A DNA stretch of 64,000 nt from Ascoidea rubescens DSM 1968 (taxonomy: Eukaryota; Ascomycota; Saccharomycetes; Ascoideales; Ascoideaceae): assembly GCF_001661345.1 (NCBI RefSeq), contig NW_017962932.1, positions 62,001 to 126,000 of the forward strand, written 5' to 3'. A program made the position numbers and the translations under genes. The first letter of the stretch is position 1. Every line of letters begins with the position of its first letter. This document shows positions 46,492-55,613 of the stretch, piece by piece. A model generated the notes under the pieces. It was given only the letters and a program-made list of their open reading frames with translations, searched no databases and was not told the DNA's origin.

Positions 46492-47265
46492 CTAGATCTT
46501 GAGGCCTTTGTGAATAGCATCCTTCCTTTCCTGCCAGACAGTCTTTCCAGTGCAGTTGCAGACCTGTTTATTGTTTTCCCAAACACCTGCGCTTCTGGCA
46601 ATGACACCGTAGATAGTCTTATTGGAAAGGTCGACCTTGGAGGAGTCGTTGGTATCTTTGTCTGTGATCAAGATGCTTCTGCCAATCAAGTCCATGATGC
46701 CCACACCATGTATTTTGAAGTAGTCCTGGAACTCTTCAAAGTCGTTTTTGATTGAGATCGATGGCAACCTCTTGTATATTGCACCTGTTGATAGTGGACC
46801 GTTGGATATGTTGCCAGTGGCTCTGATGCTGGAGTAGTACGTTCCCCTAGGGAGTCTGCTCAAAGAAACATCCAATAACACAGAATCACTAGAGGTGGCT
46901 ACCATTCTGATTAGTCCTTTGATCGAGTCTTTATCGTCAAGCTCATGCTCATGAGAAATTACAATCTGGTCATTGTTCTTGATGAACGATTCTAAAATAC
47001 AAACAGCAGCAGAGTTGGGTTTTCCTGTTCCTCGAATAATGGCGTCTTTTCCTAGCTTTTGAATGGCCTTGATGATACTGGAAGGAGCTTCGGAGCCCAC
47101 CACCGACACTAGTTGATTGGAAATATCAGTTGTAACCTCTGAGACCCCGGCCAAGACAGTCAATTCATTCTTCACAGATACACAGCACCTGTCGCAGTAC
47201 AATGGAACAGCATAAACAGTCTCAAAATCCTCAGAAGCCATGTTATCTTTTCTTCCTTTAACCAT
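46492..47265 (-). CDS. CCS1: Copper chaperone for superoxide dismutase (Ccs1)
   Basis: A 257-residue copper chaperone that loads copper into Sod1 and forms its disulfide. Domain 1 (about 14-85) is an Atx1-like fold; its copper loop reads PLYCDRCC (Cys24, Cys27, Cys28) where S. cerevisiae has PMHCENC, so the usual Met is Leu and an extra Cys follows. Domain 2 (about 90-225) is SOD-like without a full metal site. Domain 3 has the CxC motif in ENNKQVCNCTGKTVWQERKD, nearly identical to yeast. Two ATG starts are possible (47265 and 47241, MASEDFETVYAV); the second matches other Ccs1 N-termini better. It adjoins ARP9 divergently. Confidence 0.94.
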   Translation of the reverse strand: MVKGRKDNMASEDFETVYAVPLYCDRCCVSVKNELTVLAGVSEVTTDISNQLVSVVGSEAPSSIIKAIQKLGKDAIIRGTGKPNSAAVCILESFIKNNDQIVISHEHELDDKDSIKGLIRMVATSSDSVLLDVSLSRLPRGTYYSSIRATGNISNGPLSTGAIYKRLPSISIKNDFEEFQDYFKIHGVGIMDLIGRSILITDKDTNDSSKVDLSNKTIYGVIARSAGVWENNKQVCNCTGKTVWQERKDAIHKGLKI

Positions 47266-47592
47266 TCAAAAATCATTTGCTTCCTCTGCTTCGACGCTTA
47301 TTAATGTCATTTTTTGGAATAATTACATCACCTGATCCAATAACTTCCGGAGATCATGAAAACAGTACTATTTTCTAACAATAATCGGCTCTGATGATCT
47401 TTTTTACTGCTCCTCGGTAATCAAAGATATAACGTGATTATTGACTTCCGGGAAACACCAAACAGCGAAATATTTCAAACCTCTGCTTTGGGTTGTTTGG
47501 TGTGGTGCTTCTGCTTCTTTTGTTTCTTTTGCTTCTTTTGCTGGTTTTGCTGCCTCTGCTACTTTTTGATCTAAGTTTTCATATGCTGTGCC
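47266..47592. promoter_or_regulatory. Divergent CCS1/ARP9 promoter with two ACTTCCGG motifs
   Basis: 327 bases. ACTTCCGG occurs twice in the same orientation (47343-47350, 47444-47451), 101 bases apart. The ARP9-proximal part (47500-47560) is a run of TTTTGCTTC/TGCTTCT units. Confidence 0.55.
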
Positions 47593-49332
47593 ATGCCTCT
47601 CTTTCGTGAAGATAACTATTTTATCATAGTGCTTGGCTCATTGAATACTGTCGTTCAATTTGGGCTTGAAGATCCTTTTCGACCTCCCAAGTATTTGATT
47701 CCTTCAATAATCTATCAACATAAACTAAAGAAATCCTATCATATTAATATAAAAAGTGTTTCTCCCAAGAACCTAGAAAATGACTATTCCAAGATCAGTT
47801 TTATTCAACATGGCCAAATTGTTAATATCAATGCCTTTAATCAATTTATTAGATTGATTTATTATTCGGCTTTGAAAAAATTTATCTCGGCAGATAGATT
47901 AGCTATTAATGACTACTCAATTCCTTTATTGATTATAAATTCTTCAACAAAGGATTTTAATAACAACTATAATCTACAAAGAATTACAAATTTTGTTTTT
48001 AATAACTTGAAAAATTGTAATTTTTTTTGTTTTTTATCCAACGCTTCAAGTTTATTATTCGCTTATGGAAATAATTTATCTTCGGCTTTAATTGTTGATA
48101 TAGGTTATGAAAAACTAAATATTGTCCCCATTATAGATTTCCAAATAATTAAATTTTCAAAACTAGAAATTAATATTGGTTCAAACTTAATTAACTCAAA
48201 ATTAGAAAAATTATTACCAAATTTATCTGCATCACAAATTGAAGACTTGAAAAAATCTTCAGTTTATGAAATTTTATCAATTGATGATCAAGAGATCTAT
48301 GATAAGATTCATAACAGAAATCTTAAAAGCCTCAAAAACCTTAATGGTCTTAATAAAGATAACGAAGAAGATGATGACGATCAACTTGATGTTTTATCTA
48401 TTATCAATAGTACTAAAAACCCCAAGGAAATCCTAAATGAAAGACAAAAGAAGAAAAAATTGAAATCAAGTAGTAATAAAAACAATAATAACAATAGTCA
48501 GCCTTTGAAAAATTCAAACTTGGTGGAAAATACCTTTATTGATTCTAATGGAGATTCATTTAAAATTGGCCCTGAAAGATTCAAAGGCTCAAAAGAATTA
48601 ATATTAATTGTAGCCAATTCGATTTATAATGTAATCAATAATTTGCCACACAAACCTTCAATTAAACAAGATTTATGGAACAATATTATTATAAATGGCA
48701 AAGTTTTTCAAATTAAGGGGTTTAAAGATAATTTATTCAATTATTTAAATGAAAAATTCTTAGTTAAACCGACAAGTGAAAATGATAATCAACCACCGTT
48801 GAGTTTGATAACACATAATTCCGATGATTTATTAAGTTCTAAGTACAATTTATTTCAAACGCCAACGTCGATTAAATTTTTGAAAAATTTAGATTACTTT
48901 TCTGAATGGAAGACTTTAAATCAAAACTCTAATGATTTAACATTATTAGGAGGACAAATTTTTATGAAGTTGATGGTATCTAATAACACCAGTTTAATTA
49001 ATAATTCAAATGTTTCGATTCCTCAACCAATTTTTTATTCGAATTTGAATTTGAATTTGAATTTAAACAATCCTAATTATACTAATTATGGTTATGGATA
49101 TAATTTGAATGCAAACTCTGGTATTAATTTAAATCAGATTTCGTTATCAAATTCCAATTCCAATTCTAATTTGAATATAAATTCCAATTTAAATCAAAAT
49201 TTTAATAATATAATCAATATTGACGATGAATTGAGTGATGAAATATTCAATAATGGGATTGACAATGATTATTTGATGATTACAAGAAATGATTTTAATA
49301 AATTTGGACCAAATTTATTCAATAAAAGTTGA
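47593..49332 (+). CDS. ARP9: Actin-related protein Arp9 (RSC/SWI-SNF subunit)
   Basis: A 579-residue divergent actin-fold protein. The N-terminus (MPLFREDNYFIIVLGS, VQFGLEDPF) and landmarks such as INAFNQFIRLIYYSAL, SALIVDIGYEKLNIVPI and NEISDEI-like end segments match S. cerevisiae Arp9 (467), which pairs with Arp7 on the HSA helix of the Sth1 and Snf2 remodellers. Actin's ATP-binding residues are largely lost, as in other Arp9 proteins. The excess length is in Asn/Lys linkers (about 285-305) and a Asn/Leu-rich insert (about 480-545). The final MITRNDFNKFGPNLF is equivalent to the yeast FYITREKYNMKGPAAL. Confidence 0.86.
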   Translation: MPLFREDNYFIIVLGSLNTVVQFGLEDPFRPPKYLIPSIIYQHKLKKSYHINIKSVSPKNLENDYSKISFIQHGQIVNINAFNQFIRLIYYSALKKFISADRLAINDYSIPLLIINSSTKDFNNNYNLQRITNFVFNNLKNCNFFCFLSNASSLLFAYGNNLSSALIVDIGYEKLNIVPIIDFQIIKFSKLEINIGSNLINSKLEKLLPNLSASQIEDLKKSSVYEILSIDDQEIYDKIHNRNLKSLKNLNGLNKDNEEDDDDQLDVLSIINSTKNPKEILNERQKKKKLKSSSNKNNNNNSQPLKNSNLVENTFIDSNGDSFKIGPERFKGSKELILIVANSIYNVINNLPHKPSIKQDLWNNIIINGKVFQIKGFKDNLFNYLNEKFLVKPTSENDNQPPLSLITHNSDDLLSSKYNLFQTPTSIKFLKNLDYFSEWKTLNQNSNDLTLLGGQIFMKLMVSNNTSLINNSNVSIPQPIFYSNLNLNLNLNNPNYTNYGYGYNLNANSGINLNQISLSNSNSNSNLNINSNLNQNFNNIINIDDELSDEIFNNGIDNDYLMITRNDFNKFGPNLFNKS

Positions 49333-49656
49333 GTTATTGATCTTTCGAATTTTCCGTGAGCGTCCGTGAGTTCTCGTGGTACTTCGGGGAATTTCGTATG
49401 TTTACGTAAATCTAATTGGTTCATTTGTATATTAAGTTAATAAATATTATAATAGGTATAAATATCTAAAGTATCTTTTTCTTTATTTGAATAAGTGATG
49501 TTAAATAATAAAAAAACAATATACGGAAGCTTTACAAAAGTAACCCAAATTAAGATTGGACTAAAAAACACGAAAAAATTGAACAATTTTTGGTTTTAAA
49601 AAAAAAAAAATAAAGTAAGAAAAATCATACAAAAGTTAAAATAAAAAAAAAACAAT
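49333..49656. other. Convergent ARP9/pseudoprotease 3' region
   Basis: 324 bases, no gene. It opens with CCGTGAG/TCGTG-type repeats (49354-49395), then AT-rich with an A11 run. Confidence 0.5.
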
Positions 49657-51015
49657 TCATGGTGTATCAATATAATTTATGACGCTCCAATGATCATCGT
49701 TATATAATTGAGTAAAAGCAAACAAAGACCTCTCAAAATCGTAGGCAGTTTTTAAAGAGGTTAGTACAACTTGACCTAAAGAAGCATAGCTTGTTTGACT
49801 TTCAGTAAATTTAGTATTATCAAAATAGCAAGTTTTAGTTTGGAAGATTTCATAATCATCATAGGAAGTATTAGCATAAGTTGTGACATTTGTTTCAATA
49901 GTTACAAAATTTGATAAAGGCAATTCAATTGTTCTTCTAAAAAGTTTTTCATCTGTTTCATTTAAATAAAACCCATCAACTGAAAATGATAAATAATCCC
50001 TTTGCCCATTAAATAAATTACAATCAAATACATAGGATTTTCTGGACTCATTATAAGTAGCCTGATAGAAACTTAAGATATTGCTGAAATATATCGTAGG
50101 TAAGGATAAAGCATAATTATCTATATCAACGTTTGCTACCAATATTTTATTAGACAGGGAAGATTTTTGAAAAATTGGGATATTATATGTGTGCAATTGT
50201 TGATCATAATCAACAATTCCATGGCTGATGTTAAACGAAGTTAGTTCAATGAAATTGCCCCTGTATTCAATGATGCTTTCATCGTAATAGTCCTGGAGAT
50301 TGATCATTTGAGTGGCCATATATTGTTTATCATAGAAGTCTTGTCTATTATCCAAAGTTAGGTTGCCCTTTTCACGACTAGAATCAAATTCTATGGATAA
50401 AAATTCGCTTTGAGTATGGTCTTCTCTCATCAAATGATCGAATAGGGTGGAATAAGTAATTTTTTCGAGATTAATTGAAGCGTTTTGATTGTTTGGATTG
50501 AAGGATAATTGATTGTAATAACCAACAAAACTGGTATTTTCCAACTCCTTTGCATTAGTCAAGTTGACTAGTGCAAAGGAATAGTTGTAGATATTGAAAT
50601 CACTGTTGTTGTCAAGAGTAAAATTTGATCTGTAAAACCAGAAATAATCACTGGCATTGTTTTCTGGGAAATCGAGATATGAAACACTTATATTTTGATG
50701 TAAAATGGTGTTGTTGATCGTCCCAAAAGTGTCCTCCAAGTACTGTAGCTCCTCACCACAGTTGTTTGCAACACAGTAGGCAAATTCACTATAATCGTCA
50801 AGCTCAAGAATGAAAAAGGAGTCTGAGTCTCTTGTGGATACCTTAGCAGTGAGGTTTTTGTTATGGTCCTTCAAAGCAAGATGAACCACAGGTATTGTGG
50901 GAGAGTCTGTGAGATTGGATGGTATCAACGAGAGCTCGAAGGAGGTTGCTCCAGCCAGACTGGCCAGCCAGACGAGACAGAGGGCTAGGAGGAAGCACAG
51001 GAAGTGGGCAAACAT
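49657..51015 (-). CDS. Secreted pepsin-fold protein lacking catalytic motifs (yapsin-like pseudoprotease)
   Basis: A 452-residue glycoprotein. The start is ATG 51013-51015, giving a classic signal peptide (MFAHFLCFLLALCLVWLASL AGA); the longer frame begins with TTG. It has about 15 Asn-glycosylation sequons and no C-terminal anchor. The fold is that of aspartic proteases. A Cys81/Cys86 pair sits after the first active-site strand and a Cys332/Cys396 pair in the C-lobe, both as in pepsins. YVFDCNLFNGQRDYLSFSVDG, ELPLSNFV and YASLGQVVLTSLKTAYDFER match the family's C-lobe. But the first DTG position reads ILELDDYSEF and the second, ANVDIDNYALSLP, keeps only the Asp of DSGTT. So it is probably inactive. 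Function unknown. Confidence 0.72.
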   Translation of the reverse strand: MFAHFLCFLLALCLVWLASLAGATSFELSLIPSNLTDSPTIPVVHLALKDHNKNLTAKVSTRDSDSFFILELDDYSEFAYCVANNCGEELQYLEDTFGTINNTILHQNISVSYLDFPENNASDYFWFYRSNFTLDNNSDFNIYNYSFALVNLTNAKELENTSFVGYYNQLSFNPNNQNASINLEKITYSTLFDHLMREDHTQSEFLSIEFDSSREKGNLTLDNRQDFYDKQYMATQMINLQDYYDESIIEYRGNFIELTSFNISHGIVDYDQQLHTYNIPIFQKSSLSNKILVANVDIDNYALSLPTIYFSNILSFYQATYNESRKSYVFDCNLFNGQRDYLSFSVDGFYLNETDEKLFRRTIELPLSNFVTIETNVTTYANTSYDDYEIFQTKTCYFDNTKFTESQTSYASLGQVVLTSLKTAYDFERSLFAFTQLYNDDHWSVINYIDTP

Positions 51016-51239
51016 GAAAAGAGCAACAGAACCAGCAATGTGATGGTGAGAGAAGGTTGAGTGCAACAGCCTGATATGTTCTATTATATACTCTTTCTTT
51101 TAGACTTGAGACAAATGAATGGTAACTTCGAGCGTGCTTCGCCATACCTGAATTGTTTTCTGGGTCTTCTCTGAGTTGCCATGGTCTGCTGTTTCTTCCT
51201 CTGCTGTTTTTTGTTCTACTGCTGCTACTACTGCTTACC
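51016..51239. promoter_or_regulatory. Divergent promoter of the pseudoprotease and the large membrane protein
   Basis: 224 bases. A GC-richer composition continues into both N-terminal coding ends (50900-51340). TATATAC at 51084-51090 could serve the pseudoprotease side. The shared short promoter suggests co-regulation (inference). Confidence 0.5.
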
Positions 51240-54200
51240 ATGATCTCTGACTACGAATTGCAGAATCTCGAGGGCTCTTCGCTGAAGAAGCGAAGCAGAT
51301 CGCAGTCGTCCTTGAACAACAGCTCTTCTGCCACATCTTCTGCTACTTTTATTGCCAATGTGCCTAACTATTCTACTGCCAATGCGTCCAACTATTCTAC
51401 TGCCAACAATAACCCCTTCGACGATCCCTTGTCTCGAAATGCTTCCCTTTCAGATGACCCTTTTGACGACTTTAACGATATCAACAGACCTCCCAACGTG
51501 CAAAAAACCCACACAAAGAGCACTTTCTACTACGATGCTGAAAACTTTGATCTGAATGATCCTGAAATATTCAAAAAGCATTTGAATGACTCCCAAGATG
51601 AATTGTTTGGTATTCCAAGAAGAAACCAAGACACTTATACTAATCTTGCTGCTGTCACCAAAAAGAATTCTTTGTTTTCTGAGTCCAAGAAGGACAAGAA
51701 GATCTTGAGAGTAATAGCTTTTATATCCATTGCAAATATCATCATATCTCTTCCTTTTCAATTGTTCATTCTAATAAAAATCATCATTTTATCTAACTCA
51801 TATGATGGAGCCAACGAATACGATATTCTAACAAGTTACTTATTCCAATCATTCTATTCCTCTGATAATGTTTCTGCTGATACTGTTTCCATATCTTTTG
51901 ATGTCTTCTTAGCCACTGTAACTCTATTGTACTCAAAGATCTATCAATTGGTTTTGACTATTTATGCTTTAAAAAAGAAAAATGATATTCTTTTTCTTTT
52001 TCTTTTAGCTTTTCTTACATTGATTTTGATTTTCACTACAATCTTGTACTCAAATACTGCAAAATCCTTTAACAATATTTATTCCTTAAAAGTTGTTGTT
52101 GATAATGAGATCAAATATGTCTATTTCAACAGTCTTTCAATTACCTTCAAAGTCTTTAGTTACCTTTTAATTGCAATCTCTGCAATTACTCTTATATCCC
52201 AATTTGTTGTGTTCATTTTATTTGCTCATAAACTTATTAGCAAAAGAGCAACCTCCAAAATTGGTTACTCATTGGAGAAAAAGAAATTGTTAAATATTTT
52301 CAATCTTCATAGATCCTGCTTGATTTTAAGTGGTTTTATGACTCCTGTTTTCCTATTTTTATTTCTAGATTTTTACCAACTTACTGATCTTTCTAACATT
52401 ATAATATTTCTAATAATTCTTGTCCCATTTTACCTATGTTTAAATGATTTTGCTGCCACAACTGAAAATATTTACCTTTTTTTCTTTACTTGGTATATTC
52501 ATTTGCTCTTCTTTTTTTTCACTTTTTATCGATGTCTAATAATCTTTAATACTAGAGTCATTCATCAGTACCCAATTAAGTTTTTCGTTTTAAAAGTCTT
52601 TTTTTTTTTCCATTTTCTTTTACTAATTTTAAATTTAATAGTTGGTATAAAAGTTTCAACAAATTTTTATAAAGGTTTAAAAAATCAATCTCTAAAAGAT
52701 GAATGGAAATTTCTCAAAACTTTATTTACTCCTAAAAAAATTAAATATAATCAACTACCTCCTTCTCAAGAAAATAATAATAATAATGACAATAATAATA
52801 ATAATAATAATAAAAATAAAAATAATAAAAATAATAAAAATAATTCAAAAAATTCAAAGGCTTCAAACATTTTAAATTCCAAACTTGAAATTTCGTTTTT
52901 ATCAATTTTGCTATTATTTACTCTATTAGTTACGATCTTTCAAATTATATTATATACTAAAACTTATAATTTTAGTGATAAAGTGTCCCTGTTTGTTCCT
53001 CAAAGATTTCTTGAGGCATTCTTTAATAATGAATCAACATTTAAAAAATTCCCAAATAAATTTGTTAAATCAAATTTTGCTTCTATATTTTATGGTGAAC
53101 TTTTTATAATCTTCTTTTGTGGTTTATTAGCATTTTCAATCTTTAAATTTCAACAATCAAATGAAAAAATTAAAAATCAATCATTTTCGCTAAATTTAAT
53201 TTTAGTCAAATCTTTAATTTTACTGGTTGCATTTTTACAAACAGTTTTCGTTTTTATTCAATATAGTCATTTAATATTTTGCTATTTCATCAATGATTAT
53301 TTCAATGAAAATAATGCAAGTGATTTTTTAAGTTCAATTGAATTGCTCTCACTTTTAAATATTATTTTTTCGATTATAAGATTTGCTTTGCTAAGTTTTT
53401 TTTATGTTAAAACCTATCATCATTATAATTATTATTTCACTGAAGTCTTAAGGGTGGAACAGTTAAATTTAGAAAATAATTACGATATGAATGCAAACTT
53501 AAATAATATTCAAGCAAATGGAAATGAAAATGAAAATGAAAATGAAAATCAAGATAATAATAATAGTGATGATGATGATGAAGAGGTTATTATGACCAAA
53601 AAAATGGAAATTCGTGCTATTTTAACTCAAAGAAAACAGAAATCATTTGAATATCAGTTTATTTTTTTTTTGTTGTTTAATTTCTATTTTATTATTGGCT
53701 ATATTATAAATATTACTGAAAGATCCTTTTATTCTCTAATTGAAAAAATTATTGCCAGTTTTATAATTTTAATTTATGTTATAATTGGTGGATTTACCTT
53801 AATATCCTTTAATTCAGTTCTTGCTACTTATGCTGAAAAGAATTATAATAATAGCGAATTTTTATCTGGAAGGAAAAATAGAATAACTTTATTTAGTAAA
53901 GTCTCTAAGGAAAAAATGCGTTTAATCTCAAAAATTTGCATGATAATATTTATTTGCTTAATAATTTATCCAATTTGGCAAATGGCAAGAATATATAATT
54001 CTGAGTTATTTGAATTATTTTCTCTTCCTGCATTTAAATTTCTTATAGCCAGTTATTACAATCGTCCTAGGCAGATATATATTTATGCTGGTGTCATTGA
54101 TTTCACTCCCAATTCCAAGACAACATTCCTTTCTTCTGATTTTGCATATAAAATAGTTTCAAAAACAGTTAGTTTTTATATTGGATTTTATAGTCTTATG

Positions 54201-54341
54201 GTAATTCTATTCATCATAATTTTAACAATTTACTGGGTAATTATTTTGTTTAGGGATCTAAATAGATTTGATACTAACTCGAATCATAAGTCATATTTTG
54301 GATTTCATTTTGATTTTTTGAAAAGAAAACCGAGAAGTTAG
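51240..54341 (+). CDS. Large polytopic membrane protein, two-part, uncharacterised
   Basis: 1,033 residues from the ATG at 51240 (MISDYELQN); the open frame 29 codons upstream is a Leu-rich translation of leader. A hydrophilic N-terminus (about 1-140, Ser/Asn/Asp) precedes two membrane blocks, each about 400 residues with six or seven hydrophobic helices (about 145-480 and 560-1025), joined by an Asn/Lys run (about 515-540). A second acidic Asn/Glu insert lies at about 755-785. Each block has a helix, an exposed loop of about 60 residues, then more helices, so an internal duplication is likely. The layout recalls the fungal UPF0658 Golgi membrane family, but I cannot confirm it. Divergent with the secreted pseudoprotease. 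Confidence 0.6.
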   Translation: MISDYELQNLEGSSLKKRSRSQSSLNNSSSATSSATFIANVPNYSTANASNYSTANNNPFDDPLSRNASLSDDPFDDFNDINRPPNVQKTHTKSTFYYDAENFDLNDPEIFKKHLNDSQDELFGIPRRNQDTYTNLAAVTKKNSLFSESKKDKKILRVIAFISIANIIISLPFQLFILIKIIILSNSYDGANEYDILTSYLFQSFYSSDNVSADTVSISFDVFLATVTLLYSKIYQLVLTIYALKKKNDILFLFLLAFLTLILIFTTILYSNTAKSFNNIYSLKVVVDNEIKYVYFNSLSITFKVFSYLLIAISAITLISQFVVFILFAHKLISKRATSKIGYSLEKKKLLNIFNLHRSCLILSGFMTPVFLFLFLDFYQLTDLSNIIIFLIILVPFYLCLNDFAATTENIYLFFFTWYIHLLFFFFTFYRCLIIFNTRVIHQYPIKFFVLKVFFFFHFLLLILNLIVGIKVSTNFYKGLKNQSLKDEWKFLKTLFTPKKIKYNQLPPSQENNNNNDNNNNNNNKNKNNKNNKNNSKNSKASNILNSKLEISFLSILLLFTLLVTIFQIILYTKTYNFSDKVSLFVPQRFLEAFFNNESTFKKFPNKFVKSNFASIFYGELFIIFFCGLLAFSIFKFQQSNEKIKNQSFSLNLILVKSLILLVAFLQTVFVFIQYSHLIFCYFINDYFNENNASDFLSSIELLSLLNIIFSIIRFALLSFFYVKTYHHYNYYFTEVLRVEQLNLENNYDMNANLNNIQANGNENENENENQDNNNSDDDDEEVIMTKKMEIRAILTQRKQKSFEYQFIFFLLFNFYFIIGYIINITERSFYSLIEKIIASFIILIYVIIGGFTLISFNSVLATYAEKNYNNSEFLSGRKNRITLFSKVSKEKMRLISKICMIIFICLIIYPIWQMARIYNSELFELFSLPAFKFLIASYYNRPRQIYIYAGVIDFTPNSKTTFLSSDFAYKIVSKTVSFYIGFYSLMVILFIIILTIYWVIILFRDLNRFDTNSNHKSYFGFHFDFLKRKPRS

Positions 54342-55613
54342 GATTTTTTAATAAATTCTAAAGGGTTAGTTTATCTTTTTTCAGTTCTGAATTATCTTTT
54401 TTTTTCATTTGGTTAGCGTTATGAAAAATTTAAAAGAAATAAAGTTAATTAAAAATCATAACATTTTTTTTTATTTTTTTCATTTTTTTCCAAAAAAAAC
54501 AAAAAATATATAAGAGCTTTAAAGTGAATTAAAGTTCATAAAAAAAATTCATTTGCTTTTACATTGCGAATGATTTGGGTAATAAATAATTGGTTGAAAA
54601 TAATTGGGCTTTGAAATTTTGGTAGTAAGAAATACAAAAATTTTTTTTAATGTCACTATTAAAATGTAAACAAGTTAGACAAACGAAATTAAAACTGGCA
54701 AGTCAATCACAACTAATATTTAAACCTGTTTAATTACAATTATTAAATTGTATACCTATCTTATCTTATTTTCTTCAATATATATCTTAATTTTAGTTTA
54801 AAACAATCAAATCAAAAAACCGAATTGAAAGCTCAGTTTTGAAAACTTCAAATATTTTCTGAAGCTGAAATTGATCCAAGACAGAAATAATTATAAAAAC
54901 AAGGTTTGAAAAAAAACCAAACTAAAATTGATTGAATCGTGTAATTTCCAAATTCTGGCAAGGCCCTCAAACAGAGTAAAATCTTTTGGAAACAACTTCA
55001 ATATATCAAATATCTGTGGGTCAGAGAAGTCTGTAGAATGGTCAAATATATCTGACTAGAAACCCAAGAATAATTTTTATTCACAATTGAGTGCATCTAC
55101 CTCCTTTTCAGTAAATATTTTTAAACCAGGACATCCATCACTGAAAGTGATGGATGTTTTTTCAAGTCAACGCCTTTTCGTATTTGAAATGGGGCGAGAC
55201 AGAGAGTGTGTACTATACATCAACAAGCATGTAAAAACAGAGACACACTTTCCAAAAAATATCAACTTATTATGGCTTGCATAATGTACGCCATTCTTGC
55301 TGTAACTCTGAGACATAGACATCACTTGGCGAACAACAACCCGTTCGTTAAAACCACAATAGATGCTGATTTTTCAAATCTGCAGAGTTTGATGATTTTT
55401 TAAATTAGAGTTTTCTAGGCTGCAGCAGCGCTCCAACGCTTCTTGTCCAACAGCTCGGTGTAATTCCTTGCTAAATAAGAGAAGAAAGATAGTGTATAAA
55501 AGCATTCGCTCTCCCTTTGAATTTTTTCTTCTCAATGGTTTCTAAGAATTTGCTGTTTTTAGCTTCTAGTGCTCCATAAAATTGATGAGTCTTAGTTCCA
55601 CCACTCTTCAAAA
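54342..55613. other. Gene-free region upstream of the F-box/LRR gene
   Basis: 1,272 bases, AT-rich, without the GC island seen upstream of most other genes. It contains a perfect 12-bp hairpin followed by a T run (55131-55162). A 65-codon frame at 55087 begins with TTG and is not credible. Confidence 0.5.
55131..55162 (+). repeat. Perfect 12-bp hairpin with 3-base loop followed by six Ts
   Basis: ACATCCATCACT (55131-55142), loop GAA, AGTGATGGATGT (55146-55157), then T through 55162. It resembles the end of a short RNA or a Pol III-type stop after a stem, but no A/B box promoter was found upstream. Confidence 0.85.

Noticed and set aside
51153-51239. 29-codon N-terminal extension (Leu-rich, signal-like) of the large membrane protein
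   Set aside because: It is a translation of the CT-rich leader that precedes most genes here; the ATG at 51240 starts a hydrophilic N-terminus typical of such proteins. Not fully excluded.
55087-55284. 65-codon frame over the hairpin upstream of the F-box/LRR gene
   Set aside because: Begins with TTG, contains the inverted repeat, and shows no protein features.
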